A stretch of 39,267 nucleotides of DNA, taken from contig CP070764.1 in the NCBI GenBank assembly GCA_020349245.1, forward strand, positions 4,065,578-4,104,844, given 5' to 3'. The notes under the pieces were generated by a model. That model did no database searches and was not told where the DNA came from. It was given only the letters and a program-made list of their open reading frames with translations. The translations under genes and the position numbers were made by a program. Below, one piece after another: positions 7,634 to 16,787 of the stretch (the first letter of the stretch is position 1; each line of letters starts with the position of its first letter). Source of the DNA: Chloroflexota bacterium (GTDB taxonomy: Bacteria; Chloroflexota; Anaerolineae; Anaerolineales; UBA4823).

Positions 7634-9640
7634 CTATAAATACATATTAAACCAGCGCAGTATATGATTCAAGCGTGCGATACGCCGGTCAGTACGTCCA
7701 GTTCGCGAGAGTCCGTGATATTCATCTGGAAACCGGACCATTTCTGTATCAACTCCCATTGTTTTCAGGGCAACGAAGACCTGTTCCCCTTGCTCAATTG
7801 GGCATCTCAGGTCATTTTCACTGTGGATAACCAAAGTGGGAGTTTTCGCGTTGCCAATATACTTTATTGGTGAATGATCCCAATATTTATCCAGATCTTG
7901 GAATGGCGGTTTATCACCCAATAGCTGCTGGAAGATCCAATTCAAATCGCTTGATCCCCACATGCTGGTCCAATTGCTCACACATCTCTGGGTAACTGCT
8001 GCTTTAAAGCGATCGGTATGTCCTATGATCCAAACAGTCATGTAGCCGCCATAACTTCCCCCAGTGACCCCCATTCTGTTTTTTGAGATATAGGGCTGCT
8101 CGGCGATGAAATCTGACCAGGTCATCAAATCTCGAAAATCATCTGCGCCCCAATTGCCTCGAATTGCTTGAGCGTGTGCTTCGCCGTACCCCCGACCGCC
8201 CCTTGGATTGCAGAAATGCACTACATATCCTGCGGCAGCCAGGAAGTAGAATTCGTGCATAAAGAATTCTCCATACTGGGTGAGCGGACCACCATGAATC
8301 TCCAATATCGAAGGGTATTTTTGATCTGGCCTGAATCCGGGGGGTTTTATTATCCAGCCCTGAAGGTCATTATCATCAGGTCCCTTGATCCAAACCTCCT
8401 CGACCTGCCCCAGATCGATTTTTGAAAACAGTTTTTGGTTAATATTTGTGATCTGGACATTTTGGACAGAATTAATTTTCTGGATGCAAACCTGTCCAGG
8501 ATCATCGATTTTACCCAGGAAATAAACCAAGCGAGTCTGGTCTTTATCGAAGGAAAAGCTTCCCACAATGCCTTTTTGACCCACGATAGTCGTGAAATTA
8601 TTTCCATTGACATCGATTGAACAGAGGTCAACTCTTCCATGTCGGGCAACCGGAAAATACAATTCTTCCCCAGTATTTGACCAAGCCGGGGGTATAATCT
8701 CCGGTGAACCCATGTCATTAATTATTTCCGGGGAGGTATGGATATCATATTGTTCTGTCAGATTGATTCCTTCACTCGAGCCATCCAAGGGAACAATCCA
8801 CAAACTCTGATTTTTTGTCCAATCACTTTTTCCTTCTGTACCAAAATAAGCAATATGCTTCCCGTCGGGCGAAAAACTGGGCAAGGATTTTTCACCGACC
8901 TTCGTGGGCACTTTTTTGAGCGTACCTCCTGTTTCCTGGAGAAGAAATAAATCAATTGCCTCGGGTTCTAGATCCGGATCAGGGCTGCGATTTGAAATGC
9001 AAGCGATCAATTTTCCATCTGGTGACCAGCATGGATCTTTTTCGTCGTATATTTCATGGTCAGTCAATTGTTTTGCACGCCCGTTTGTGGTATCAATTGT
9101 CCAAATATGCCAGCGTTCTTTTGGCAGGTAACCTTCTCCATCGAGTTTGAAACTGACGCGTTGATAATGGCGTTGGACAACACCTAATTTTTCTTTCGCT
9201 TTATCGGACTGCCGATCAAGTTCTTCTTGATCGAGTTTTCGCATTTTGCAGAGAAGTTTTTTTCCGTCCGGTGACCAGCTCAGCGAATCAATTTTCCCAT
9301 TGATATTGGTAAGTTGCTTGGCTTCCCCTCCGGAAAATGGGATTATGAATATTTGAGAAGGTCTCTCCAAGTTCGCTCGATTGGAAAGAAAAGCAATCCT
9401 ATCCCCATTTGGAGACCAGCATGGAAGGATATCGTTGTGGTCGCCAAAAGTATATTGGACAGATTCACCGCCATTGGTAGGAACAATCCACAGGTTGCAG
9501 TATTTCTTCTCGCTTTCAGGATCAGTTCTCGCTTGCGTATAAATGACAAAATCGCCCCGGGGTGAAATCCTTACATTGGTGATGAGATTAATTCCGTACA
9601 AATCTTCTGCTTTGATCAAGCGTTTTTTTTGTTTCGGCAT
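7634..9640 (-). CDS. S9 family (acylaminoacyl-peptidase/prolyl oligopeptidase-like) serine peptidase
   Basis: 668 residues. The N-terminal ~400 residues form a beta-propeller with repeated SPDG-type motifs (WSPDGKKLL, WSPDGKLIAC, FSPDGKHIAYFG). The C-terminal ~250 residues are an alpha/beta hydrolase. The catalytic triad is visible: Ser529 in GGSYGGYMT, Asp610 in HSENDLRCP and His642 in DEYHGLSRTG. The order is that of S9C acylaminoacyl peptidases. There is no signal peptide, so it is cytoplasmic and probably trims short peptides. It sits 34 bp after glcF and 27 bp before the MttB-like gene on the same strand, suggesting peptide-derived amino acids feed the cluster. An AAGGAG lies 14 bases before the ATG, a little long. 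Confidence 0.93.
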   Translation of the reverse strand: MPKQKKRLIKAEDLYGINLITNVRISPRGDFVIYTQARTDPESEKKYCNLWIVPTNGGESVQYTFGDHNDILPCWSPNGDRIAFLSNRANLERPSQIFIIPFSGGEAKQLTNINGKIDSLSWSPDGKKLLCKMRKLDQEELDRQSDKAKEKLGVVQRHYQRVSFKLDGEGYLPKERWHIWTIDTTNGRAKQLTDHEIYDEKDPCWSPDGKLIACISNRSPDPDLEPEAIDLFLLQETGGTLKKVPTKVGEKSLPSFSPDGKHIAYFGTEGKSDWTKNQSLWIVPLDGSSEGINLTEQYDIHTSPEIINDMGSPEIIPPAWSNTGEELYFPVARHGRVDLCSIDVNGNNFTTIVGQKGIVGSFSFDKDQTRLVYFLGKIDDPGQVCIQKINSVQNVQITNINQKLFSKIDLGQVEEVWIKGPDDNDLQGWIIKPPGFRPDQKYPSILEIHGGPLTQYGEFFMHEFYFLAAAGYVVHFCNPRGGRGYGEAHAQAIRGNWGADDFRDLMTWSDFIAEQPYISKNRMGVTGGSYGGYMTVWIIGHTDRFKAAVTQRCVSNWTSMWGSSDLNWIFQQLLGDKPPFQDLDKYWDHSPIKYIGNAKTPTLVIHSENDLRCPIEQGEQVFVALKTMGVDTEMVRFPDEYHGLSRTGRTDRRIARLNHILRWFNMYL

Positions 9641-9674
9641 TTTTGTTATGGAATCTCCTTAGAAGTGAATTTTG

Positions 9675-10958
9675 TTAGAGTTTTCCACGGTATGCCAGAT
9701 CGATTAGTTCGATCGTATGGAAAACCGGTATATTATTTAAAGGATTACCATTCTCTTTATTTTGATCTATTAAATGTTTCTTGATTTGGATCAGGCAGCC
9801 AATATTACCTGCCACAACCACATCCGCACCCGTGGCGAGGATGTGGTTAATTTTTCGACGACCTAATTGATCGGCAATCACTGGTTGTTCGATGTTGTAC
9901 GAGCCTGCTGATCCACAACAGAGATCGCCTTCTTGGATGGGTAAAATTGTTATACCAGTTATGTTGGATAGAAGATTCCTTGGTTCTGCGACAACCCCCT
10001 GCGCATGAGCGAGATGGCAGGCATCATGGTATGCGATTTTTAGAGGATTCTGCAGCGGGGGGATTGGCTGAATGCCTATTTGATTGAGAAATACACTGAT
10101 ATCCACCACCTTTTCAGAAAAAGAATTCGCAGACACCTCCCCTTCTCCGCCTTGAAACAATAGGGGATATTCATGCATTGCGGAGCCACAGCCTGCAGCA
10201 TTGGAGATAATCGCATCAACCTCTGGTGGGAATGCTTCGATATTCTGGGTAGCAAGATCTTTGCTGGTTTCGTAGTCGCCGGTATGCAATGCCAAAGCAC
10301 CACAACAAATTTGTCTCGATGGAATTACGACTTCAACCCCATTTCTCACAAGCACGCGAATAGTTGCCAAGTTGATCTCCTGAGCGAGGACCTGTTGAAC
10401 ACAACCAGTATGGAGCGCCACGCGAGCTTTTCGCTCACCTTCAACGGGTGAGAATGCGGGAAGCGATTGTTTCCCGGGCAGGTCTTCAGGAATTAACCCG
10501 AGCATTGCCTTATATCGTCCAGGCAAACCCGAAGAGATCGGTTTAGCGATTTTTCCCACCTGTGTCACAGTGCGGCACCGGTCAGGGTATGGCAAGGTTT
10601 CTTTAGTTAACCAGCGAGAGAACCTTTCATCGACCGATCTTTTACGTAAACTTTCAGCGTAAAATCTGAATGGAGTGATAAGTTTTCCGTACGCTACGCC
10701 TGAAGGACAGGCAGTTTCACATCCCAGGCAAACCAAGCAATGGTCGAGATATGGGATTGCCTCTTCCAATCCAATCTCATCTTCAAGGACAGATTTCATG
10801 AGGATTATCCTGCCCCGAGGTGAGTCCATTTCTTGGTGAAGCACATTATATGTTGGACAGGCTGGTAAGCAGAAACCACAGTGAACGCACTTGGATACAG
10901 CCTCAGCCATTTCATTTGCTAGAGGTCCTATATCTTCGATTGGGATCTTATGCTTCAT
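9675..10958 (-). CDS. glcF: Glycolate/D-lactate oxidase iron-sulfur subunit (GlcF-like)
   Basis: About 427 residues. Two ferredoxin-type cluster motifs occur near the N-terminus: CVHCGFCLPACP and CLVCLGCETACP. They are followed by two CCG-type cysteine-rich domains, seen in HTGCVQQVL, QICCGALALHTGD, HDACHLAHAQ and DLCCGSAGSYN. This is the GlcF subunit, which carries electrons from the FAD subunits towards the membrane. I place the start at the ATG at 10958 because AGAGG lies 10 bases upstream; a longer start at 10979 would overlap glcE and has no ribosome-binding site. The gap to glcE is then 5 bp, indicating translational coupling. The usual substrate is glycolate or another short 2-hydroxy acid such as D-lactate. 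Confidence 0.92.
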   Translation of the reverse strand: MKHKIPIEDIGPLANEMAEAVSKCVHCGFCLPACPTYNVLHQEMDSPRGRIILMKSVLEDEIGLEEAIPYLDHCLVCLGCETACPSGVAYGKLITPFRFYAESLRKRSVDERFSRWLTKETLPYPDRCRTVTQVGKIAKPISSGLPGRYKAMLGLIPEDLPGKQSLPAFSPVEGERKARVALHTGCVQQVLAQEINLATIRVLVRNGVEVVIPSRQICCGALALHTGDYETSKDLATQNIEAFPPEVDAIISNAAGCGSAMHEYPLLFQGGEGEVSANSFSEKVVDISVFLNQIGIQPIPPLQNPLKIAYHDACHLAHAQGVVAEPRNLLSNITGITILPIQEGDLCCGSAGSYNIEQPVIADQLGRRKINHILATGADVVVAGNIGCLIQIKKHLIDQNKENGNPLNNIPVFHTIELIDLAYRGKL

Positions 10959-10963
10959 GATGT

Positions 10964-12040
10964 TTATACCTCTGCCCATTTTTGATCAGGATCAAGACCT
11001 TGTTTTATCCGCTGATAAAAAACACTTGGTTCCCAGGATCCTAACCTAATCTGTTCGCAATGTCCGCTTATCGCCAAACCGGAAAGGTTCAGCGTTCTTA
11101 AGCCTCTATCCAAATCAAGGAAGGATTTTGGCCAAGCGATCCAGGCAACGTTTGCACCGACAGTATAGCGATGGTAAGCTCCATTTACCGCTAACAATTC
11201 CTCCAGAAGGGGAACTGAATTAGGAGTCAAGGGGACTTTTACCAGGAGTGTCCCCTCCGGCACCCAGCGAAATTCGCAGATATCATTCCAATAACGTTCT
11301 TCTGATTCACCAGAAATAATCTCATCAGGCTGAATATATTTTCTCAACGCATCGATACGCTGCATAAAGAGATCCGCAATGCCGCCGATTCTTACATAGA
11401 GATCGAATGAATTCTTGGTAGGGAGTAAATCAAGGCAGAGGATTTCCATGGGACAGGTGGTTAATTGGATCAGTTCCTCTAGAGCAGAAGGTAGTGCTGG
11501 ATGTCGACTGATAATTGTGCAGTAAGCTTCAGGTCTGGGAAAGACTTTGAAGCTTAGTTCAACTAAAGCTCCTAAAGATCCCAAACTGCCAACCATTAAT
11601 TTGGGGAGGTCGAACCCGGCAGCGTTTTTGACAACTTTCCCACCAGAGCGGATCAGGCTTCCATTTCCATCCAAGAATTGAATGCCGAGAATAAAATCTC
11701 TAACTCCTCCAAAGTGGTATCTTGCAGAACCGCTTAGGTTTGCAGCTACAGTACCACCCAATGTGGCACCCCGATTGATGAAAGGTGGATCGAAAGGCAG
11801 AAACTGATTATTTTCAGAAAGCAATTTGTCAATTTCTTCGATTCGAGTACCAGCATAAGCGCTAAAAGTATATTCACTGGGTTCATATTCAAGAATTCCA
11901 CTAACTTCAGACATGTCGAGAATCTCCACTCCGGCGGGAGGAATTAGCGCGGTTTTTGTCCTTCTTCCGTAAGGGAGCAATTGATCTTGGGATTTTATGA
12001 ACTCACTTAAATCATCAATATTGGAGGTTTTTACGGTCAT
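10964..12040 (-). CDS. glcE: Glycolate oxidase FAD-binding subunit (GlcE-like)
   Basis: 358 residues, a shortened FAD-linked oxidase of the PCMH/VAO superfamily. The FAD-binding signature is clear: RGATLGGTVAANLSGSARYH, then GVRDFILGIQFLDGNG and GGKVVKNAAGFDLPKLMVGS (~140-160). It lacks the long catalytic C-terminal cap of GlcD, as expected for GlcE. Together with GlcD and GlcF it forms the three-subunit oxidase that converts glycolate to glyoxylate or D-lactate to pyruvate and reduces the quinone pool. CAGGT lies about 9 bases before the ATG at 12040. The gap from glcD is 39 bp. Confidence 0.92.
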   Translation of the reverse strand: MTVKTSNIDDLSEFIKSQDQLLPYGRRTKTALIPPAGVEILDMSEVSGILEYEPSEYTFSAYAGTRIEEIDKLLSENNQFLPFDPPFINRGATLGGTVAANLSGSARYHFGGVRDFILGIQFLDGNGSLIRSGGKVVKNAAGFDLPKLMVGSLGSLGALVELSFKVFPRPEAYCTIISRHPALPSALEELIQLTTCPMEILCLDLLPTKNSFDLYVRIGGIADLFMQRIDALRKYIQPDEIISGESEERYWNDICEFRWVPEGTLLVKVPLTPNSVPLLEELLAVNGAYHRYTVGANVAWIAWPKSFLDLDRGLRTLNLSGLAISGHCEQIRLGSWEPSVFYQRIKQGLDPDQKWAEV

Positions 12041-12079
12041 TTTAGTAATACCTGTGCTGAAGATAGTAAATCACATATT

Positions 12080-13483
12080 TCAACGAATTTCGGCAGTTTT
12101 TTCGCTTTCTGGGAGCATTTTTCCCGGGTTTGACAAACCATATGGGTCAATTTGCTTGCGGATAGCCTGCATGGCATGAATATCAGCTGTTGTAAACATT
12201 TTTGTGACATATTTCAACTTCTCCACCCCAATGCCATGTTCACCGGTAATGGTTCCACCGCGACCGATACACATCTCAAGAATTTCACCAGCAACGATTT
12301 CAGCTTTCTGGTGATTTTCAGGATCACGTCCATCGAAAAGTATCAGGGGGTGCAGATTGCCATCACCGGCGTGGAAAACATTGGCTACTCGGATACCATA
12401 TTTTTTTCCGAGTTCCTCGATTTGATGGAGAGCCTGGCTGAGCTGACTGCGAGGAACTACACCATCTTGAACCAAGTAGTCTTGGCTAAGCCGACCAACT
12501 GCAGAGAAGGCACTTTTCCTCCCCTTCCAAATAAGCATGCGCTGCTCATCGCTCTCTGCTATGCGGACATCATAGGGGGCAGATTCTTCTATGACTTCAA
12601 TCAAGGAGTTGAACTCCTTCTCAACTACCGAAGCTTCGCCATCCAATTCGACGATCAATAATCCAGCGGCATCGAGCGGATAACCAGCCTGCACCGCTTT
12701 TTCCGCAGCCTGGATGGCCAGATTGTCCATGATTTCAATCGCTCCTGGCAATAATCCTGCTGCGATTACCATGGAAACAGCTTTTCCTGCAGCTTCCAGT
12801 GAATGGTATGCCGCCAAAATTGTGCGGTATGTCTCTGGTTTAGGTAGTAATCTGAGTGTAATTTCAAGGGCGATTCCGAATAATCCCTCTGAACCGACAT
12901 AAGCCCCAACAGTATCTGCCCCCACAAATTCCAAGCTTTCTCCACCGAGAGTAACGACCTCACCATCAGGTAGCACAGCCTTAATTCCCAGGATATGGTT
13001 GCTTGTCATGCCGTATTTTAAGCAGTGAGCCCCACCGGAGTTAAATGCTAGATTACCGCCTATGGTGCAAATTGGTTGGCTGGAGGGATCAGGAGCGTAA
13101 TACAACCCGTAAGGAGCTGCTGCAAGGCTGACATCGATATTGACGACACCGCATTCTACAATCGCAATTCTCTTTTCAGGATCAAGACGAATGATGCGAT
13201 CCAGTCTATTCAAGGCAATCACGATTCCATCCGCCACCGGAAGCGATCCTCCAGAAAGACTTGTACCACTTCCACGGGCAACAAATGGCACCCGGTGTTT
13301 GTTGCAAACCAGAATAGTTTGAATAACTTCTTCTTGTGTCTCCGCAAGAACAACCGCTAGCGGGCGGACTTCGTATGAAGTAAGTGCATCAGAAGCATAA
13401 GCGACCAGCTGAGCATTATTCGTTAACAACCTGTCTGTTGGGTAGATTTTAGCTAAATCATCAAGGAAATCCCTCTTGATCAT
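12080..13483 (-). CDS. glcD: Glycolate/D-lactate oxidase FAD-linked catalytic subunit (GlcD-like)
   Basis: 467 residues, normal for GlcD. The FAD-binding PCMH domain is marked by [20 protein letters not shown] and [17 protein letters not shown]. The C-terminal FAD-oxidase domain contains [15 protein letters not shown] (with the conserved catalytic-region His) and [17 protein letters not shown]. It oxidises a short 2-hydroxy acid at the flavin. I choose the ATG at 13483 (MIKRDFLDD) because AAGGAG is 7 bases upstream; the in-frame ATG two codons earlier at 13489 is only 1 base from that site. It follows the threonine synthase-like gene by 59 bp and precedes glcE. Whether the substrate is glycolate or D-lactate cannot be decided from sequence. 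Confidence 0.93.
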   Translation of the reverse strand: MIKRDFLDDLAKIYPTDRLLTNNAQLVAYASDALTSYEVRPLAVVLAETQEEVIQTILVCNKHRVPFVARGSGTSLSGGSLPVADGIVIALNRLDRIIRLDPEKRIAIVECGVVNIDVSLAAAPYGLYYAPDPSSQPICTIGGNLAFNSGGAHCLKYGMTSNHILGIKAVLPDGEVVTLGGESLEFVGADTVGAYVGSEGLFGIALEITLRLLPKPETYRTILAAYHSLEAAGKAVSMVIAAGLLPGAIEIMDNLAIQAAEKAVQAGYPLDAAGLLIVELDGEASVVEKEFNSLIEVIEESAPYDVRIAESDEQRMLIWKGRKSAFSAVGRLSQDYLVQDGVVPRSQLSQALHQIEELGKKYGIRVANVFHAGDGNLHPLILFDGRDPENHQKAEIVAGEILEMCIGRGGTITGEHGIGVEKLKYVTKMFTTADIHAMQAIRKQIDPYGLSNPGKMLPESEKTAEIR

Positions 13484-13542
13484 TACCATGCTCCTTTGAT
13501 TGCAGGTAGAAATTTGGGAATAAGAACTTGTCCAGGTAAATG

Positions 13543-14754
13543 CTAAATATATTTTACTCCGGATGCGGTGATAAAAAGTACAACGCGCTCATCAGAAGCA
13601 ATGAAATTTGACGAAAGCAGTTTTTTCCAAGCAGCCATGGTCGCCGCTCCTTCTGGACTAGCAAAGATGCCTTCAGATATGCTTAATTCTACCTGTGCAT
13701 CCAGAATTTCCTCATCTGAAACAGCAATTGCAGTGCCTCCTGATCTTTTCAGGATATCCAGGATGACATGATCAGCGAAGCTGTGAGGAACCCTGACTCC
13801 CGAGGCTATGGTGCGGGCATTCTCCCAATACTCACAATGATCCCATCCAGATTGGAATGCTTTTACCACCGGTGCACAGCCGTCTGATTGGACAGCAACC
13901 ATTTTTGGAAGATGAGATTCTTCTATCCACCCAAGCGCGCCCAATTCTTGGAATGCTTTCCAGATGCCAATCAAACCAGTGCCTCCGCCGGTTGGGTAGA
14001 TGATCACGTCCGGCAGGAGCCAATTGAATTGTTCCGCCAGTTCATATCCCATGATTTTCTTTCCCTCAAGGCGGTAAGGTTCTCGAAAGGTGGAAACTGA
14101 GAACCATTCTCCTTTAGCGGTCATATCGGCGACCACGGCTGCACAATCAGAAATTAATCCATCCAAAAGGATTACATCGGCGCCGTATAATCTGCATTCT
14201 TGGATGATGATTGGGGGAGTATCGCTAGGCATCACGACTGCGGATTTGAGACGTGCCCGCGAGGCATACGCTGCCAACGCTCCACCAGCGTTTCCAGCTG
14301 TTGGGATAGCAAGGTTTTTAATCCCAAGCTCCGATGCCTTAGAAACTGCTGCACTGAGCCCTCGAGCCTTAAAACTTGAAGTTGGATTAATTCCTTCATC
14401 CTTGGCATAAATCTCATGATTCCGGTAACGTATACCAAGCGTGGACAATGGAACTATGGGAGTATCCCCTTCTCCAAGGCTGGCAATTAGATTCAAATCT
14501 TCCACTGGGAGTAGCTCATGCCAACGCCACATGCCTGCTCGCCGTAGCTTGATTTGATCTCGGTCGAGTGATTTTTCTATAGCATGGAGATCATATTGAG
14601 CAAAAAGAGGAGCATTACAATCAGCACAGTACGTTTGGACCACCTGAGAGTTGAATGTTTGCTCACAGATCATGCATTTTAGGTGAAGGAGGTAAGTCAT
14701 GACCTCTTGAGATTCTACCCTCAAGTTCAGGTTTTGTCTTGTATGTATCAGCAT
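13543..14754 (-). CDS. Threonine synthase-like PLP-dependent enzyme with N-terminal zinc ribbon
   Basis: About 403 residues from the ATG at 14754, which has GGGGAG 11 bases upstream; ATG 14700 ([13 protein letters not shown]) is the alternative. A 14853 start would add a basic, non-homologous-looking N-terminus. A small zinc ribbon comes first (Cys27, Cys30, Cys43, Cys46), followed by a fold-type II PLP domain. The PLP lysine is Lys129 in [28 protein letters not shown] and [19 protein letters not shown] are the cofactor and phosphate loops. The family converts O-phosphohomoserine to threonine, but related members act as cysteate synthase or on other substrates. It is the first gene of the minus-strand run leading into glcDEF, a context unlike a thr biosynthetic operon (no thrA or thrB), so a catabolic or variant role is possible. 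Confidence 0.82.
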   Translation of the reverse strand: MLIHTRQNLNLRVESQEVMTYLLHLKCMICEQTFNSQVVQTYCADCNAPLFAQYDLHAIEKSLDRDQIKLRRAGMWRWHELLPVEDLNLIASLGEGDTPIVPLSTLGIRYRNHEIYAKDEGINPTSSFKARGLSAAVSKASELGIKNLAIPTAGNAGGALAAYASRARLKSAVVMPSDTPPIIIQECRLYGADVILLDGLISDCAAVVADMTAKGEWFSVSTFREPYRLEGKKIMGYELAEQFNWLLPDVIIYPTGGGTGLIGIWKAFQELGALGWIEESHLPKMVAVQSDGCAPVVKAFQSGWDHCEYWENARTIASGVRVPHSFADHVILDILKRSGGTAIAVSDEEILDAQVELSISEGIFASPEGAATMAAWKKLLSSNFIASDERVVLFITASGVKYI

Positions 14755-14930
14755 ATCATGAGAATCTCCCCAAAATGTCAATAATTGGATATAATGTACA
14801 ATATAAGCCTTCTTTAGGAGCTTCATTCTCTGTCTCAGATTTTTTCGGGGCAATCACAAAACGTTTTTGGAAGTGAATAACGCCGATATATAATTACAAA
14901 CTACATAATAATTCTCATTCGAAAAGTGAT

Positions 14931-14956
14931 ATAAACAAAGTGACTTCTTTGTTTAT
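14931..14956. repeat. Perfect inverted repeat, 10-bp arms, in the divergent region
   Basis: ATAAACAAAG (14931-14940) and CTTTGTTTAT (14947-14956) are exact reverse complements around TGACTT. It is AT-rich and lies in the middle of the divergent region, about 175 bp from the gene downstream on either side. It could be an operator or a weak hairpin; a short T run follows on the plus strand, but no plus-strand gene ends nearby. Confidence 0.4.
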
Positions 14957-15054
14957 TTTTGAAGCTTGAATTATTTTCGCAGCCCTGACGCCTGGTCTCA
15001 TTCCATACATCGCGCCTCAAAAATATAATAAGACCAACTACCAAGATTGGGGAT

Positions 15055-15083
15055 TTGCTATTGTCACGAGAGGGTTTTAATAT
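15055..15083 (+). promoter_or_regulatory. Candidate sigma-70-type promoter for the REC-flavoprotein/kinase operon
   Basis: TTGCTA (15055-15060) and TAATAT (15078-15083) are separated by 17 bases. Transcription would start near 15090, giving a leader of about 30 bases that contains the AAGGAG site used by the ATG at 15122. This is the only good pair I see upstream of the operon. Confidence 0.4.
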
Positions 15084-15121
15084 TTGTCTGAAAATGTTTG
15101 ATTTATTCTAAGGAGATCAAA

Positions 15122-16783
15122 ATGCCACCCCCATCCATCCTCATACTTGATGACGAAGCACAGGTGCTCAACGCAGTTGAGCGAGATCTTCGCCAGCACT
15201 ACCAGAGCGATTATCGGATCGTCAAGTCAACCAATGGACAGGATGCGCTTGATGTTCTGAAAAAGCTAAAGGAAAGAAATACTCCCATTGCGCTATTTCT
15301 TGTCGATCAACGCATGCCGAACATGAGCGGTACAGACTTTCTTGGTCAAGCATCAAAGTTCTATCCCCAAGCGAAGAAGGTCCTGTTAACCGCCTATGCG
15401 GATACCCAAGCCGCAATCTCAAGTATCAATGATATCGGCTTGGATTATTACTTAATGAAACCCTGGGATCCGCCAGAACAAAACCTTTATCCCGTTCTTG
15501 ATGATTTGTTGAGTGATTGGTCAGCTACTGTACCCATGCCATACGATGGTATACGAGTTGCCGGTACACTCTGGTCTTCTAACAGCCATACCGTCAAAGA
15601 CTTCCTGGCGAGAAATCAAATTCCCTACCAGTGGCTGGATATCGAATTGGATACTGAAGCCAAGAACCTGGTGGATACTGTCAGTGAAGGCAAACACCGC
15701 TTACCGGTCGTATTCTTCCCAGATGGTGAGACGCTGATTGATCCATCGATTCAACAGGTCGCGGAGAAGATCGGATTGCAAACCAAAGCTGAAAGACCGT
15801 TTTATGACTTGATCATAATCGGTGCTGGACCAGCAGGTTTAGCTGCAGCAGTATATGGGGGATCAGAAGGTTTATCCACGGTGATGATCGAAAGAGAAGC
15901 AACCGGGGGTCAGGCGGGCACCAGCTCTCGCATTGAAAACTACTTGGGTTTTCCTCAAGGATTGACTGGTGCAGACCTGGCGAGAAGGGCGACCACACAA
16001 GCCCTGCGTTTTGGAGTGGAGCTATTACGCCCCCAGGAAGCAGTGAAGGTTCGTGTCGATGATCCATATCGCTATGTGATCCTGGGAGATGGAAGTGAAA
16101 TCAGTGGCAGGGCAATATTAATCTCAACTGGGGTTAAGGTTCGCCGCCTCGATGCGCCTGGCATTGAAAAATTGACCGGAGCTGGTATTTACTATGGTGC
16201 TGCTCTCACAGAGGCAGCCTATTACCGCGACCAGGATGTCTTTGTTGTTGGTGGTGCAAATTCTGCTGGTCAGGGCGCCATGTTCTTTTCTCGCTACGCA
16301 AGGAAAGTGACCATGCTGGTCCGAGGCAGCAGCCTCGAGGCCGGGATGTCCCAATATCTTGTTGACCAAATTGCAGCCACGCCAAACATTGAAGTAGTTT
16401 TGAGAACCGAGGTAGTCGAGGCGATGGGAGAAACCCGTTTGGAGAAAATTAAGGTTTCAGACTTGGATACACAAGAGAGCCAAGCCCTTCCTGCAGCAGC
16501 GATGTTCATTTTCATCGGTGCCGTCCCTCCAACAGATTTAGTTTCTGGACTTGTAGAGAGAGACCGGGCAGGATTTATTATCACGGGTTCTGACCTCATG
16601 GTTGATGGGAAGCGACCGAAAGGTTGGAAACCAAATCGAGATCCATTCTTACTGGAAACAAGTGTTCCTGGGATTTTTGCTGCTGGAGATGTGCGCCACC
16701 ATTCGATGAAACGAGTCGCTTCGGCAGTTGGAGAAGGAGCTGTGGCAGTCGCCCTGGTGCACCAGTACCTGAAGACGGTATAA
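15122..16783 (+). CDS. Response-regulator receiver fused to thioredoxin-like and thioredoxin-reductase-like flavoprotein domains, cysteine-free
   Basis: 553 residues from the ATG at 15122, chosen because AAGGAG lies 6-7 bases upstream (a TTG at 15098 is open). Residues ~1-125 are a CheY-type receiver with Asp10-Asp11, phospho-acceptor Asp62 (FLVDQRMPN), Thr90 and Lys113 (LMKPWD). Residues ~138-217 resemble a glutaredoxin/thioredoxin fold (RVAGTLWSSNSHTVKDFL, then RLPVVFFPDG with the cis-Pro loop), with SSNS where CxxC normally lies. Residues ~222-553 are a TrxB-like FAD/NADPH fold: LIIIGAGPAGLAAAVYGG, GGQAGTSSRIENYLGFP, VVGGANSAGQGAMFF and GIFAAGDVRHHSMK. The expected CxxC of thioredoxin reductase is replaced by residues in YYGAALTEAAYY. 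I find no cysteine anywhere in the protein, so it cannot do dithiol chemistry and may act as a redox or NAD(P)H sensor. It is followed by its likely partner kinase after 4 bp. Similar fused annotations exist, but function is unknown to me. Confidence 0.88.
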   Translation: MPPPSILILDDEAQVLNAVERDLRQHYQSDYRIVKSTNGQDALDVLKKLKERNTPIALFLVDQRMPNMSGTDFLGQASKFYPQAKKVLLTAYADTQAAISSINDIGLDYYLMKPWDPPEQNLYPVLDDLLSDWSATVPMPYDGIRVAGTLWSSNSHTVKDFLARNQIPYQWLDIELDTEAKNLVDTVSEGKHRLPVVFFPDGETLIDPSIQQVAEKIGLQTKAERPFYDLIIIGAGPAGLAAAVYGGSEGLSTVMIEREATGGQAGTSSRIENYLGFPQGLTGADLARRATTQALRFGVELLRPQEAVKVRVDDPYRYVILGDGSEISGRAILISTGVKVRRLDAPGIEKLTGAGIYYGAALTEAAYYRDQDVFVVGGANSAGQGAMFFSRYARKVTMLVRGSSLEAGMSQYLVDQIAATPNIEVVLRTEVVEAMGETRLEKIKVSDLDTQESQALPAAAMFIFIGAVPPTDLVSGLVERDRAGFIITGSDLMVDGKRPKGWKPNRDPFLLETSVPGIFAAGDVRHHSMKRVASAVGEGAVAVALVHQYLKTV

Positions 16784-16787
16784 ATTT

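Larger units (their letters stand above)
14755..15121. other. Divergent intergenic region without a gene
   Basis: This 367-bp AT-rich region separates the divergent threonine synthase-like and REC-flavoprotein genes. I see no credible ORF or RNA gene. It holds an inverted repeat at 14931-14956 and a candidate promoter at 15055-15083, both listed separately. Minus-strand promoter elements for the catabolic cluster should also lie here, but I could not pick a convincing pair of boxes. Confidence 0.5.

Noticed and set aside
12152..12661. 169-codon plus-strand frame opposite glcD
   Set aside because: It is antisense to a strongly conserved FAD-oxidase gene, has no family features and no ribosome-binding site.
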